A stretch of 64,000 nt of DNA from Micromonospora chersina (GCF_900091475.1 NZ_FMIB01000002.1:4712001-4776000), one strand, 5' to 3'. Shown: positions 9,600 to 20,356, numbered from the stretch's first letter. A program made the numbers and translations. The notes: generated by a model from the sequence alone, not told the origin.

Positions 9600-10247
9600 T
9601 CAGGACAGGGCCGCGGCGATCGACTGGGCGGCGGCGGACACCTGGGCGCCGACCTCGGTGACGTCGAGCGGGGTCAGCGAGACCACCCCGACGCTCGCCT
9701 CCAGCCCCGGCACCCCGAGCACCGGCGCGGCCACCCCGTACGCCCCGGACTGCAACTCGCCGCTGGTGCTCACCGGGCCGGCGGCGCCCGTCCGCCCGGC
9801 CAGGATGGCCCGCCCGGCCGCGCCCCGCTCCAGAGGATGCCGCGAGCCGGTCCGGTACGCCACGTGGAACGAGGTCCAGCTCGGCTCGACCACCGCGAGG
9901 GCGACCCCCTCGCCGCCCTCGACCACGGTCAGGTGGGCGGTAGCCCCGGCCTGCTCGGCGAGCCGGCGCAGGGCGGGCAGCGCCCCCTCGGCCAGCAGCG
10001 GCTGGGCCCGCCGGGCCAGGTGCAGCACGCCCGCGCCGAGCCGGAGGCGCCCCTCGCCGTCGCGACGGAGCATGCCGTGGTCGGTCAGCGCGCCGACCAG
10101 CCGGTAGACCGCCGCCCGGCCGATGCCCAGCCGGTTCGCCGCCTCGGTGACGGTCAACCCGCCCGGCGCGTCGGCGACCAGGTGCAGCAGGCGCAGCCCC
10201 CGGTCCAGGGTCTGCGCCGTCTCTCCCGCACGTGCCGCCGTGTCCAC
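9600..10247 (-). CDS. IclR family transcriptional regulator
   Basis: 215 aa. The N-terminal winged HTH ([37 protein letters not shown]) spans residues 13-75, followed by an IclR effector-binding domain ([34 protein letters not shown]). It is shorter than the usual ~250 aa, mostly in the effector domain. GTG 10247 lies 7 nt after TACGCT, which suggests a leaderless transcript. It is divergent from cysS with 63 bp between start codons; control of cysS is possible but unusual, and the ligand is unknown. Confidence 0.9.
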   Translation of the reverse strand: MDTAARAGETAQTLDRGLRLLHLVADAPGGLTVTEAANRLGIGRAAVYRLVGALTDHGMLRRDGEGRLRLGAGVLHLARRAQPLLAEGALPALRRLAEQAGATAHLTVVEGGEGVALAVVEPSWTSFHVAYRTGSRHPLERGAAGRAILAGRTGAAGPVSTSGELQSGAYGVAAPVLGVPGLEASVGVVSLTPLDVTEVGAQVSAAAQSIAAALS

Positions 10248-10254
10248 AGCACGC

Positions 10255-10260
10255 AGCGTA
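10255..10260 (-). promoter_or_regulatory. -10 element of a probable leaderless IclR-gene promoter
   Basis: Minus-strand TACGCT is followed by 7 nt and then GTG at 10247. No ribosome site lies between, so the transcript probably starts at or next to the start codon. Confidence 0.5.
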
Positions 10261-10298
10261 CGACCCGGCTCCGGGGTACCTCGAAATGCGCGGACGGC

Positions 10299-10304
10299 TA
10301 CCCT
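10299..10304 (+). promoter_or_regulatory. -10 element of a probable leaderless cysS promoter
   Basis: TACCCT is followed by 6 nt and then GTG at 10311. There is no room for a T-box or other leader, so cysS is unlikely to be controlled by a 5' leader here. Confidence 0.5.
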
Positions 10305-10310
10305 TGTACG

Positions 10311-11725
<1,415 letters not shown>

Positions 11726-11726
<1 letters not shown>

Positions 11727-12844
11727 TGGCCGGCAACTCGCAGCGCCGTGGCCGGCGACTGACGCCGAAGGCGGGTGCCCCGAAGGGCTCCGGCGGCAAG
11801 AACAAGGACTCCCTCGCCGGCCGGGGCCGCACCCTCCCCGCCGACGAGCGGCCGTGGCACAAGGCGTACTCGGGCACCGAGAAGCTGCCCCAGCGCACCG
11901 CGTGGAAGCAGGACAAGGAGCGCCGCGCGGCGGCCGAGGAGGGGCGTGCCCCCAAGATCGGCCAGCCGGGCAGCAAGGACACCACCTGGGGCAAGGGCGG
12001 GGGCCGGGGCGTCCCCGCCGCGAAGGGCCGCGGCGGCAAGCCCGCCGGTCGGTCCGGGCCGCGGGTCGCACCCGGCCGCAAGGCCAACCCCGCCAAGGAC
12101 AGCCCGGAGCTGCTGGTCGGGCGGAACCCGGTGCTGGAGTCGCTGCGCGCCCAGGTGCCGGCGACCGCCCTCTACACCGCCCAGGGCATCGACATCGACG
12201 ACCGGGTCAACGAGATCGTGCGCACCGCCGCCGACCGGGGCATCGCGATCCTGGAGATCAGCCGGGCCGAGCTGGACCGGATGACCGGCGGTGTGCTGCA
12301 CCAGGGCGTCGGCCTCCAGGTGCCGCCGTTCGCGTACGAGCCGTTCGAGGACCTCATGGCGGCCTCGCTGGAGCAGGCCGCCCCGCTGCTGGTCGCGCTC
12401 GACGGGGTCACCGACCCGCGCAACCTCGGCGCGGTCATCCGGTCGGCCGCCGCGTTCGGCGCGCAGGGTGTCTTCGTACCCGAGCGGCGGGCCGCCGGGA
12501 TCACCGCGACCGCCTGGCGGACCAGCGCCGGCGCGGCCGCGCGGGTGCCGGTCGCGCAGGTCACCAACCTGACCCGGTCGCTCAAGGCGTGCAAGGACGC
12601 CGGCTTCATCGTGGTCGGGCTGGACGCCGACGGGCAGACCGACCTCTACGACCTGGAGGCCGCGGTCGGCCCGCTGGTCGTGGTGGTCGGCTCGGAGGGG
12701 CGCGGCCTGTCCCGCCTGGTCGGCGAGACCTGCGACCTGACCGTCAGCATCCCGATGGTCTCCGACGTCGAGTCGCTCAACGCCAGCGTCGCCGCGGCGG
12801 TCACCCTCGCCGAGGTCGCCCGCCGCCGCTCCGTCGAGGCGTAA
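11726..12844 (+). CDS. rlmB: 23S rRNA (guanosine-2'-O)-methyltransferase RlmB (SpoU/TrmH family)
   Basis: 372 aa. The first ~110 residues are a basic, Gly/Lys/Arg-rich disordered extension seen in actinobacterial homologues. A substrate-binding domain follows ([13 protein letters not shown]), then the SPOUT knot with [32 protein letters not shown] and [18 protein letters not shown]. It transfers a methyl group from AdoMet to a 23S rRNA guanosine ribose (G2251 in E. coli). The start overlaps the cysS stop (TGATG), with GGAG upstream at 11712-11715. A strong hairpin follows the gene. Confidence 0.94.
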
Positions 12845-12856
12845 CGACGACACGAG

Positions 12857-12890
12857 AAAGGGGCGGTCCGCCGTGGCGGGCCGCCCCTTT
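12857..12890. terminator. Bidirectional hairpin terminator between rlmB and msiK
   Basis: A 34-nt nearly perfect inverted repeat: arms 12857-12872 and 12875-12890, outer part AAAGGGGCGG / CCGCCCCTTT, one G-T wobble. It lies between convergent genes; the short A and T runs in the outer arms suit both directions. Confidence 0.85.
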
Positions 12891-12901
12891 CTTCGCGTAC
12901 G

Positions 12902-13993
<1,092 letters not shown>

Positions 13994-14127
13994 GGTGGAG
14001 CGCTTCCTTTCACCGGCAGGAACGTGCCGGACGATCCGAGTGGAAGGAGCGACCGGCACCCGAGGCGCCGGCCAACGGGCGGTCGCCGGGCAGCCGAGGC
14101 CAACCGGACTGTCGTCCGTGTCACTGC

Positions 14128-14156
14128 ACCGTAAACGGGTTTGGCGAGCCTGCCAA
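14128..14156 (-). promoter_or_regulatory. msiK promoter with overlapping palindrome
   Basis: Minus strand TTGGCA (14156-14151), 17-nt spacer, TACGGT (14133-14128). The inverted repeat TTGGC-N6-GCCAA (14156-14141) covers the -35 and part of the spacer, a position suited to a repressor. The transcript would start near 14121. Confidence 0.65.
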
Positions 14157-14336
14157 GACGGGAGGCAGCCGGTGGGACGGAGCGCATACGGCATAACGGT
14201 CAGTCGGGCACGGTGAGGTATCAATCTCCACGGTCGTCGTGGCGTGCGGGCGTCGATCCGTTGGCGTCGAGGTCAGGAAATTGACGTTTTCCGTGCTCGG
14301 GAGCCCTGCCGAACGGGATTTCCGGCCGTCGGTCGC

Positions 14337-14342
14337 TATGCT
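14337..14342 (+). promoter_or_regulatory. Possible -10 element for tRNA-Thr
   Basis: TATGCT lies 15 nt before the mature tRNA 5' end. No convincing -35 hexamer is present. Confidence 0.4.
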
Positions 14343-14357
14343 GAGCCCGGACCACAC

Positions 14358-14434
14358 GCCCCTGTAGCTCAGCTGGCCAGAGCACTCGCCTTGTAAGCGA
14401 GATGTCGCCGGTTCGATCCCGGCCGGGGGCTCCA
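14358..14434 (+). tRNA. tRNA-Thr (anticodon TGT)
   Basis: The cloverleaf folds fully. Acceptor arms are 14358-14364 and 14424-14430 (one G-U pair), the D-arm is GCTC...GAGC, the anticodon stem CTCGC/GCGAG encloses loop CTTGTAA with anticodon TGT at 14392-14394, and the T-arm is GCCGG/CCGGC. The discriminator base is T and CCA is encoded at 14432-14434. It decodes ACA, a rare codon in this GC-rich genome. Confidence 0.96.
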
Positions 14435-14446
14435 TTTCCCTGAGGT

Positions 14447-14473
14447 GTCTCGCGGCGGCAGCCGCCGCGGGAC
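14447..14473. terminator. Hairpin terminator between tRNA-Thr and the TMEM175-like gene
   Basis: GTCTCGCGGCG / CGCCGCGGGAC, an 11-bp stem with one wobble and loop GCAGC. It lies 12 bp after the tRNA CCA and 6 bp past the stop of the convergent gene. There is no T run. Confidence 0.65.
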
Positions 14474-14479
14474 GCCAGG

Positions 14480-15193
14480 CTAGGCGGATCCTCCGCCGGC
14501 GTGCTCGCGGGCCCGCCTGATGCTGGCCACCTCGCCCTTGATCGGCCACCAGTAGAACGGGACGAACGCGGCGAGCACCACCAAGCCGAGAACCGGGTGC
14601 CACGCGCCCAGGGCGGTGCCGGCGGCGATCCACACGGGTGCCGGCCGGAAGCGCCTGCTGATCGCCGCCGCGGCGGCCGGGTCGGTGTCCGCGTCCAGCA
14701 GGCGGCGGCCGTGCCGCGCGTACTCCCAGATGACGTTGAACAGGATCGCCGCCACCTCGTACGCGATCCCGTAGAAGACGACGGCGGTCCGCTCTCCCTC
14801 ACCGGACTCGAACGCGCCGGCCAGGACGGCCGAGGCGAAGGGCAGGAACGCGATCTGCATCAACAGGAGGGTGTTGAAGAGCAGGACCAGGCGATCGGCG
14901 GCGCGGATGTGGTCGAACATGACGTGGTGGTTGACCCACATCTGACCGATGAGCAGGAAGGTGAGGAAGTACGCCGCGTAGGACGGCCAGAGTTCCCGCA
15001 GGCCCTGCCACAGGTGCCGGGTGTCCTCGGGCGGGCGGATCTCCAGGACGAGCAGCGTGACGGCGATGGCGATGACCGCGTCACTGAACCCGACGACCCG
15101 TCTCGGGTTCCGTTCCGCACCTACCGGCGTGCTGCGCCGGTCCTTCCGGTCACCGCCGGCCCTGCGCGACCAGGGCATTCCCTCACGAGCCAC
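14480..15193 (-). CDS. TMEM175-family (DUF1211) membrane protein, putative potassium channel
   Basis: 237 aa. The family hallmark RRVVGFSDAVIAIAVTLLVL (an FSD motif inside TM1) is near the N-terminus. Further hydrophobic helices follow (YAAYFLTFLLIGQMWVNHHV, LVLLFNTLLLMQIAFLPFA, VVFYGIAYEVAAILFNVIW, LGLVVLAAFVPFYWW). Prokaryotic TMEM175 proteins conduct K+ with a hydrophobic filter. GTG 15193 is chosen because GAGGAGG lies 6 nt upstream on its strand; ATG 15178 is internal and lacks such a site. Confidence 0.85.
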   Translation of the reverse strand: MAREGMPWSRRAGGDRKDRRSTPVGAERNPRRVVGFSDAVIAIAVTLLVLEIRPPEDTRHLWQGLRELWPSYAAYFLTFLLIGQMWVNHHVMFDHIRAADRLVLLFNTLLLMQIAFLPFASAVLAGAFESGEGERTAVVFYGIAYEVAAILFNVIWEYARHGRRLLDADTDPAAAAAISRRFRPAPVWIAAGTALGAWHPVLGLVVLAAFVPFYWWPIKGEVASIRRAREHAGGGSA

Positions 15194-15313
15194 CGCTGGC
15201 CTCCTCGGCGCGGACCTGGTCGACTCCAGCCCGGCAGCCTTCCCCCTCGTTGTCGGGGACAAACCCGCCACCCCGGGGCGGAGGTGCGCACACACCCCCG
15301 CCCCGGGCGTCGG

Positions 15314-15784
15314 TTAGCCCCAGTTCTGCGGGGCCGGCTGCCGGGTGGTGGCGTTGATCCGGTTGAAGAAGTTCGTGGTGGCGATCCAGAGCACCAGCGC
15401 CGCGAGTTCCTTCTCCCCGAAGTGCTTCGCCGCCTCGTCCCACACCGCGTCCGGCACGGCGTCGCTCCGGTCGGCGAGCCGCGTGGCGTGCTCGGCCAGG
15501 TCGAGGGCGGCCCGCTCCGCGTCGGTGAAGTACGGCGTCTCGCGCCAGGCGGCCACCGCGAAGAGCCGCTCCTCGGTCTCGCCGTTCTTCCGGGCGCCCC
15601 GCGCGCCGGAGTCGACGCAGGCGCTGCACCCGTTGATCTGGCTGGCCCGCAGGTGGACCAGTTCCAGGGTGGTGCCCGGCACGCCGGCCGAGTACGCGGA
15701 CTTGTAGAGCAGGTTGACCGCCTTCACGGCGTCCGGGAGGAGGGCTGCCGGGTTCGGGATGCGAGCGTCGAGAGACATTTTCAT
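15314..15784 (-). CDS. Carboxymuconolactone decarboxylase / AhpD-like protein (ECF41 partner)
   Basis: 156 aa. The CMD fold has the redox motif CSACVDSG (CxxC) inside LVHLRASQINGCSACVDSG and the helix FTDAERAALDLAEHATRLAD. Members are peroxidase-like or thiol oxidoreductases. CMD genes are a classic genomic partner of ECF41 sigma factors, and one lies divergently next door. A TGTCAC-containing ECF41-like promoter precedes the gene. ATG 15784 or 15778 could start translation; AGGACAGGACGG lies upstream of both. Confidence 0.87.
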   Translation of the reverse strand: MKMSLDARIPNPAALLPDAVKAVNLLYKSAYSAGVPGTTLELVHLRASQINGCSACVDSGARGARKNGETEERLFAVAAWRETPYFTDAERAALDLAEHATRLADRSDAVPDAVWDEAAKHFGEKELAALVLWIATTNFFNRINATTRQPAPQNWG

Positions 15785-15850
15785 CCGTCCTGTCCTGTTA
15801 GGCTGGCCCGCGTTCGCCGCGCGGCCGCTGTCGTCGTCCGTCACCGGGTT

Positions 15851-15877
15851 GTCGAGGGCGGGACCGGCGGCGTGACA
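15851..15877 (-). promoter_or_regulatory. Candidate ECF41-type promoter upstream of the CMD gene
   Basis: Minus strand TGTCACG (15877-15871), 16-nt spacer, CGAC (15854-15851). The reported ECF41 consensus is TGTCACA about 16 nt before CGTC, so each half differs by one base. The transcript would start about 60 nt before ATG 15784, and the site lies between the sigma gene and its presumed target. Confidence 0.55.
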
Positions 15878-15921
15878 GATGTGACGGCGGTCACCCGGAG
15901 AGCGTGGGGGATGGCGGGGCC

Positions 15922-16788
15922 GTGAGCGACACCGACCTGTTGGTCCGCAGCTTCGAGGAGCAGCGCCCGCGCCTGCGCGCGGTGGCCCAGCGGATGCTCG
16001 GTTCCGGCGCCGAAGCCGACGACGCCGTGCAGGACACCTGGCTCCGGCTGAGCCGCGCCGACGTCGACGCCATCGACAACCTGCCCGGGTGGCTGACCAC
16101 CACGGTCGGCCGGGTCTGCCTGGACCGGCTGCGTTCGGCCAGCAGCCGGCACGAGGAGGCCACCGACGAGGCGGGGGACGGGCCGGCGGGGGAGGCGGTC
16201 GGCGGGCGGGACCCGGAGCAGGAGGCGCTGCTCGCCGAGTCCGTCGGCCAGGCGCTCGAGGTGGTGCTGACCACCCTCGGCCCGACCGAGCGGCTGGTGT
16301 TCGTGCTGCACGACATGTTCGCCGTCTCCTTCGAGGAGATCGCGCCGGTGGTGGACCGCACCACTCCCGCGGTCCGGCAGATCGCCAGCCGGGCCCGCCG
16401 CCGGGTGCAGACCCGGTCGGCCGACCCGGTCGCCGACCCCGTGCGCCAGCGCCGGGTGGTCGAGGCGTTCCTCACCGCGTCCCGGGAGGGTCGCTTCGAC
16501 GACCTGGTCACTCTCCTCGACCCGTACGTGGTGCTGCGCGCCGACGCCGCCGCGGTGCGGATGGGCGGAACAGCGGAGTCGCGCGGCTCCTCGGTGGTGG
16601 CCGACTTCTTCAACGGCCGCGCCCAGGCCGCCGTGCCCGCATTCGTGGACGGGCTGCCCGGCGCCGTGGTCGTCGTGGACGGCCGGACCCGCCTCGCGCT
16701 CAGCTTCACGGTCACCGACCGGATCATCGGCATCGAGGTGGTGGCCGATCCCGAGCAGCTGCGCCAACTCGACCTGGTGGTCGGATGA
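15922..16788 (+). CDS. ECF41-type RNA polymerase sigma factor with SnoaL-like C-terminal extension
   Basis: 288 aa. Region 2 spans about residues 6-75 (AVAQRMLGSGAEADDAVQDTWLRL, LTTTVGRVCLDRLRS) and region 4 about 105-165 (LTTLGPTERLVFVLHDMFAVSF, IASRARRRVQ). The ~120-residue C-terminal extension resembles SnoaL/NTF2, as in ECF41 sigma factors, where it modulates activity in place of an anti-sigma factor. GTG 15922 begins the conserved N-terminus; GTG 15904 is an in-frame alternative. It is divergent from the CMD gene and its stop overlaps the AraC gene start (ATGA), so both proteins are made together. Confidence 0.9.
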   Translation: MSDTDLLVRSFEEQRPRLRAVAQRMLGSGAEADDAVQDTWLRLSRADVDAIDNLPGWLTTTVGRVCLDRLRSASSRHEEATDEAGDGPAGEAVGGRDPEQEALLAESVGQALEVVLTTLGPTERLVFVLHDMFAVSFEEIAPVVDRTTPAVRQIASRARRRVQTRSADPVADPVRQRRVVEAFLTASREGRFDDLVTLLDPYVVLRADAAAVRMGGTAESRGSSVVADFFNGRAQAAVPAFVDGLPGAVVVVDGRTRLALSFTVTDRIIGIEVVADPEQLRQLDLVVG

Positions 16789-17213
16789 GCCGCGCGGTCG
16801 AGGAGTCGAACCGGGCGATGCTGCGGGCCCGGGACGCCATGGACCGGGCGTACGCCGAGCCGCTCGACGTGCCCGCGCTGGCCCGGATCGCGCACGTCTC
16901 GGCGGCGCACTTCATCCGCACCTTCCGGGCGACCTTCGGCGAGACCCCGCACCGCTACCTGCAACGGCGCCGGGTGGAGCGGGCCATGTACCTGCTGGTG
17001 CAGACCGACCAGCCGGTCACCGAGATCTGCCACCTGGTCGGGTTCGGCAGCCTCGGCACCTTCAGCCGGACGTTCCGCGACATCGTCGGCGAGTCGCCGT
17101 CGGCCTACCGACGGCGCAAGGTGGCGCCGGTGGCCGCGCCGAGCTGTTTCACCATGGCCTGGATGCGGCCCAGCGCGGCGGTCACCGGCCGCGGACGCGA
17201 CGACGCACGGTGA
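16785..17213 (+). CDS. AraC family HTH protein lacking a sensor domain
   Basis: 142 aa. A double helix-turn-helix AraC domain spans residues 10-108 (LARIAHVSAAHFIRTFRATFGETPHRYL, VTEICHLVGFGSLGTFSRTFRDIVG). There is no ligand-binding domain, only a ~35-residue basic tail. Its ATG overlaps the sigma factor stop, which means translational coupling. The last 32 bp overlap the convergent asparagine-synthetase-like gene. Joint control of the CMD gene with the sigma factor is an inference from layout. Confidence 0.88.
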   Translation: MSRAVEESNRAMLRARDAMDRAYAEPLDVPALARIAHVSAAHFIRTFRATFGETPHRYLQRRRVERAMYLLVQTDQPVTEICHLVGFGSLGTFSRTFRDIVGESPSAYRRRKVAPVAAPSCFTMAWMRPSAAVTGRGRDDAR

Positions 17214-19065
17214 CCCAGAGCCGGTCGCCGAGCCGGGTTCGCCGGATCCAGCGCAGCGCGGCCAGCCGGCCGGTCGCCGGGGTACGCGGGCGCGGCGGCG
17301 CGACGAGCCGGGCGTAGGTGGTGCCGGTCGACGCGCGGGTGGTGCCCGGTTCGAGCCGCTCCGAAGCCACCGCCAGCGCGGTGAACTGCTGGAGGACGCG
17401 GGGATCGGGTCGGCCGCCCCGGACCGCGGTGCGCAGCGCCTGCTCCACGGCCGGCCGGCGCATCAGTCCGGTGAGCGGCCCGTGCGCGGTGTCCAGCAGG
17501 TCGGCGACGGCCGTCACCCCGTCGCCCTCCCAGACCCGGGTGGCGGTGGACGGCCCGGTGGCGGCGCTGACGAACGGCACCTCCGCCCACTCCGGCACCA
17601 GCCGGGCGATCAGAGCGGTGTGCAGCAGCCGGTCACGTTTCTGGGCCACGCCGAGGGCGAAGGTGGTGGCCACGAAGCCCGGCGCCAGGAACGGGGTGAC
17701 CATCCCGGTGAGGTACGCGGAGGTGCACCACCGGCGCATCCGCTCGACGAGGTAGAGGTAGTCGACCAGGTGCTCGTCGCGCAGGCCGAGGCCGCGGGCG
17801 TGGGCCAGCACGGCGGTGACCCGGTCCCGTTCGGCGGCCACCGCCTCCGGCGCCGCGGCGGCGTGCGGCACGCCGGCCAGCAGCTTGGTCAGGCCCGCCT
17901 GCTCCGGGGTCGGCACGGGATCGGCACCGGCCGCCGGGTACCAGTAGCCCACCGCGAGTTCGCCCGCCGCGCCGGTGAGGCTCGCCGGGCGGACCGCCTC
18001 GGGCAGCCGGTCGCGCACGGCCGGGCGGACCAGGTAGGTCGAGGGGAACTGGTGGTCGTGCAGGTGGGCGAGGCGTCGGGCGCGCTCGCGCAGGCCGGTG
18101 CCGAGCACGCTGGCCGGGGCGGCGGCCAGCTGGGTGCGGTGGTCCAGGCGCAGTCCCCGCTTCTCCCGGAGGAGTTGCACCAGCCGGCGGGCCACGTCGC
18201 CCTCCGCCGGGGTGTCGTCGTTGGTGACCAGCCGGGGCGCGCGGCCTGCGGCGATCAGCGTCGCGGCGATGAGCCGCGAGTCCCGGCCGCCGGAGAGACC
18301 GAGGGTCACCTCGGCGTCGTGCAGCGGGTGCAGGCTGGCCGCGGCCCGGGTCAGGGCGTCGGCCGCCCGGTCCAGCCGTTCGTCGAGCGGTCGTCCCTGG
18401 TCGGCGTGCCCGCCGCACACCACGTCGTCGGTGGCGTACCGGAGGTCGGTGTCGAGGTGCCAGCCGCCCTCGGCCCGGCGGCGACCGGTGACCCGTTCGC
18501 CCGGGCGCAGCAGCCGGGTGCCCTCGACCGGTGACAGGTCGCCGCCGAAGTGACCGCAGAGGGTGTACGAGGTCCAGCCGGCCACGTCCGGCCGGACCCT
18601 GCCGTGCAGGAACGCGGCGAGCAGGCCGGGGCGGGTGCACCAGGCGCTCACCCCGTCGCCGGCCCCCGTGAACACCCGGGCCATGCCGAGCCAGTCCTGT
18701 TGCAGGGTGAACCGGTCCCGGTGCAGCGCCAGCAGCCCGAACGGGGGCACCACCTCGCGGTGCACGTCCTCCCCGGCGAGCAGCCGCGCGGCCAGCGCGG
18801 CCGGACCGCCCGCCGTGTCGAGACCGACCGGTATCCCCAACGAGATGGCGGTGACCGGGCCCTCCGTGCCGACCGTCGGCCACCGGTACGCGCCCGGGTC
18901 GGCCGGGTGCAGCACCAGGACGCCCCAGTCGTCACCGCCGAACTCGTGCCGTCGCCAGGTGTCGGGCACCACCTCGGCGGCGGCCCGCTCGAACCGGTCC
19001 AGCCGGGCGGCCCGCGCGGGCCCGGACAGCGGAGCGGCGGCGAACCAGGCAAGCATCACGTGCAT
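17182..19065 (-). CDS. Asparagine-synthetase-like ATP-dependent amidotransferase homologue, glutaminase Cys absent
   Basis: 627 aa. The C-terminal synthetase domain holds the PP-loop SGGRDS at about residues 256-261 followed by an AMP-binding region. The N-terminal ~200 residues look like a degenerate class II amidotransferase domain that begins MHVMLAW, with no Cys2 nucleophile, so glutamine hydrolysis is not expected. Such proteins form amides or lactams (beta-lactam synthetase, lasso-peptide cyclase) or act in polysaccharide loci. No precursor peptide, protease or tailoring gene is adjacent. ATG 19065 is chosen because GGAGGG lies 6 nt upstream on its strand. Confidence 0.78.
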   Translation of the reverse strand: MHVMLAWFAAAPLSGPARAARLDRFERAAAEVVPDTWRRHEFGGDDWGVLVLHPADPGAYRWPTVGTEGPVTAISLGIPVGLDTAGGPAALAARLLAGEDVHREVVPPFGLLALHRDRFTLQQDWLGMARVFTGAGDGVSAWCTRPGLLAAFLHGRVRPDVAGWTSYTLCGHFGGDLSPVEGTRLLRPGERVTGRRRAEGGWHLDTDLRYATDDVVCGGHADQGRPLDERLDRAADALTRAAASLHPLHDAEVTLGLSGGRDSRLIAATLIAAGRAPRLVTNDDTPAEGDVARRLVQLLREKRGLRLDHRTQLAAAPASVLGTGLRERARRLAHLHDHQFPSTYLVRPAVRDRLPEAVRPASLTGAAGELAVGYWYPAAGADPVPTPEQAGLTKLLAGVPHAAAAPEAVAAERDRVTAVLAHARGLGLRDEHLVDYLYLVERMRRWCTSAYLTGMVTPFLAPGFVATTFALGVAQKRDRLLHTALIARLVPEWAEVPFVSAATGPSTATRVWEGDGVTAVADLLDTAHGPLTGLMRRPAVEQALRTAVRGGRPDPRVLQQFTALAVASERLEPGTTRASTGTTYARLVAPPRPRTPATGRLAALRWIRRTRLGDRLWVTVRRRVRGR

Positions 19066-19244
19066 CTGCGGTCCCTCCGGGTCGCGGTGGAGCAGCTGCG
19101 TGGCCAGCAAGTTAACAATCGATCACGCCGGGTGGTGTCCCGTGCGGACAAACGACGCAGGCCGGACGGCGTTGCGTCCGCACCGGGGGCCGCGCGGGGG
19201 CGAACCCGTCACTTTTGGATAAGCAGCAGGTCAGCGGGCTGCTC

Positions 19245-19250
19245 TAGCGT
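19245..19250 (+). promoter_or_regulatory. -10 element of a probable leaderless VOC-gene promoter
   Basis: TAGCGT is followed by 7 nt and then ATG at 19258; there is no ribosome site. Confidence 0.5.
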
Positions 19251-19257
19251 TCCAGGC

Positions 19258-19677
19258 ATGACGATGACCTCGATTTCCCGCTCCCAGATCTACGTCCTCG
19301 ACCAGGACGAGGCGCTCGACTTCTACGTCGGCAAGCTCGGCCTCGAGGTGAGCACCGACCAGGACCTCGGCTTCATGCGGTGGCTCACGGTCAACGTTCC
19401 GGGCGACCCGGAGCACGAGATCCTGCTGGAGAAGCCGGGCCCGCCGGCCCTCGACCCGGCCACCGCCGAGCGGGTCCGCGAGCTGCTGACCAAGGGTGCG
19501 ATGAGCGGCTGGCTCTGCCTCACGACGGACGACGCCCGCAAGTCGTACGAGGACCTGGTGGCCAAGGGCGTGGACGTGACCGACGAGCCGACCGAGCGGC
19601 CGTACGGGATCGACTTCGGGATCCGCGACCCGTTCGGCAACCGGATCCGCATCGGTCAGATGCACCCCCGCCCCTGA
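19258..19677 (+). CDS. VOC superfamily (glyoxalase/bleomycin-resistance-like) protein
   Basis: 139 aa with two beta-alpha-beta-beta-beta modules (ISRSQIYVLDQDEALDFYVGKLG and SGWLCLTTDDARKSYEDLVAKG), ending in the hallmark GIDFGIRDPFGNRIRI. The family includes metal-dependent dioxygenases, glyoxalases and antibiotic-binding proteins; the exact substrate cannot be told. It appears to have its own leaderless promoter. The following histidine phosphatase gene is on the same strand 67 bp on, with its own promoter-like sequence. Confidence 0.88.
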   Translation: MTMTSISRSQIYVLDQDEALDFYVGKLGLEVSTDQDLGFMRWLTVNVPGDPEHEILLEKPGPPALDPATAERVRELLTKGAMSGWLCLTTDDARKSYEDLVAKGVDVTDEPTERPYGIDFGIRDPFGNRIRIGQMHPRP

Positions 19678-19744
19678 CCGGCGGGACAGTGCGGTCGGGA
19701 GCGGGCGGCTAGTCTCGCCTCTCCCGACCGCGGAGGTGACCCGA

Positions 19745-20356
19745 GTGCCCAGCCGTCTGCTCTACCTGGTCCGGCACGCCGAGCAGGACCGGCCGGAGGA
19801 GGAGGCGGACACCGGCCTGTCGGCGCGTGGCCGCCGGCAGGCGACGCTGCTGGGCGAGCGGTTGCGCGGCACCGACTTCGCCGCCGTCCACCACGGGCCG
19901 GCCCGCCGCGCCGCGGAGACCGCCGCGCTGGTCGCCGCCGCGCTGCCGGGTGTGCCGGTGCACGAGGACGACCGGGCCGGTGACCACATGCCGCACGACA
20001 CGGACCCGGCCGTCCTGCCCGAGCCGTACGCGGCCTTCCTGGCCGGGTTCACCGAGCGGGAGCGGCGCGACGGGCCGCGCGTGACGGCGGAGGCCGTGGC
20101 CCGCTTCGCGACCGCGCCCGCCGAAGGCGACGTACGCGAGTTGGTCGTCACCCACAACTTCCTGGTCGCGTGGCTGGTCCGGCACGCCCTGGAGGCCCCG
20201 GAACGCCGCTGGATCGGCCTCAACCACCAGAACGCCGGCCTGACCGTCATCCGCTACACGCCGGCCGCCCCACCCACCCTGATCGCCCTCAACGACGTGG
20301 CCCACCTGCCCCCGGACCTCCGCGCCACGGGCCTTCCCCCGGCCTACCGCGTCTGA
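19745..20356 (+). CDS. Histidine phosphatase family protein (SixA/phosphoglycerate-mutase-like)
   Basis: 203 aa. The N-terminal RHG-type motif LVRHAEQD supplies the catalytic His, GLSARGRRQATLLGERLRG is the next conserved block, and the second catalytic His is in LVVTHNFLVAWLV. GTG 19745 is chosen because a complete Shine-Dalgarno GGAGGTGA sits at 19732-19739; GTG 19736 lies inside that site. A TAGTCT at 19710-19715 may be its -10. The substrate is unknown; a broad-specificity phosphatase is the safest call. Confidence 0.88.
   Translation: MPSRLLYLVRHAEQDRPEEEADTGLSARGRRQATLLGERLRGTDFAAVHHGPARRAAETAALVAAALPGVPVHEDDRAGDHMPHDTDPAVLPEPYAAFLAGFTERERRDGPRVTAEAVARFATAPAEGDVRELVVTHNFLVAWLVRHALEAPERRWIGLNHQNAGLTVIRYTPAAPPTLIALNDVAHLPPDLRATGLPPAYRV

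Larger units (their letters stand above)
13994..14357. other. Intergenic region between msiK and tRNA-Thr (364 bp)
   Basis: No gene is seen. It holds the msiK promoter with its overlapping palindrome (14128-14156), the ~128-nt msiK leader and the tRNA-Thr -10 element near 14337. A TTGACG at 14281 has no partner hexamer at proper spacing. Confidence 0.5.

Noticed and set aside
10248..10310. A T-box or other leader controlling cysS
   Set aside because: Only 63 bp separate the divergent starts and the -10 lies 6 nt before GTG, so there is no leader RNA.
17182..19065. Lasso peptide or beta-lactam cluster around the asparagine-synthetase-like gene
   Set aside because: No precursor peptide, transglutaminase-like protease or carboxyethylarginine-synthase-like gene is found within several kilobases.
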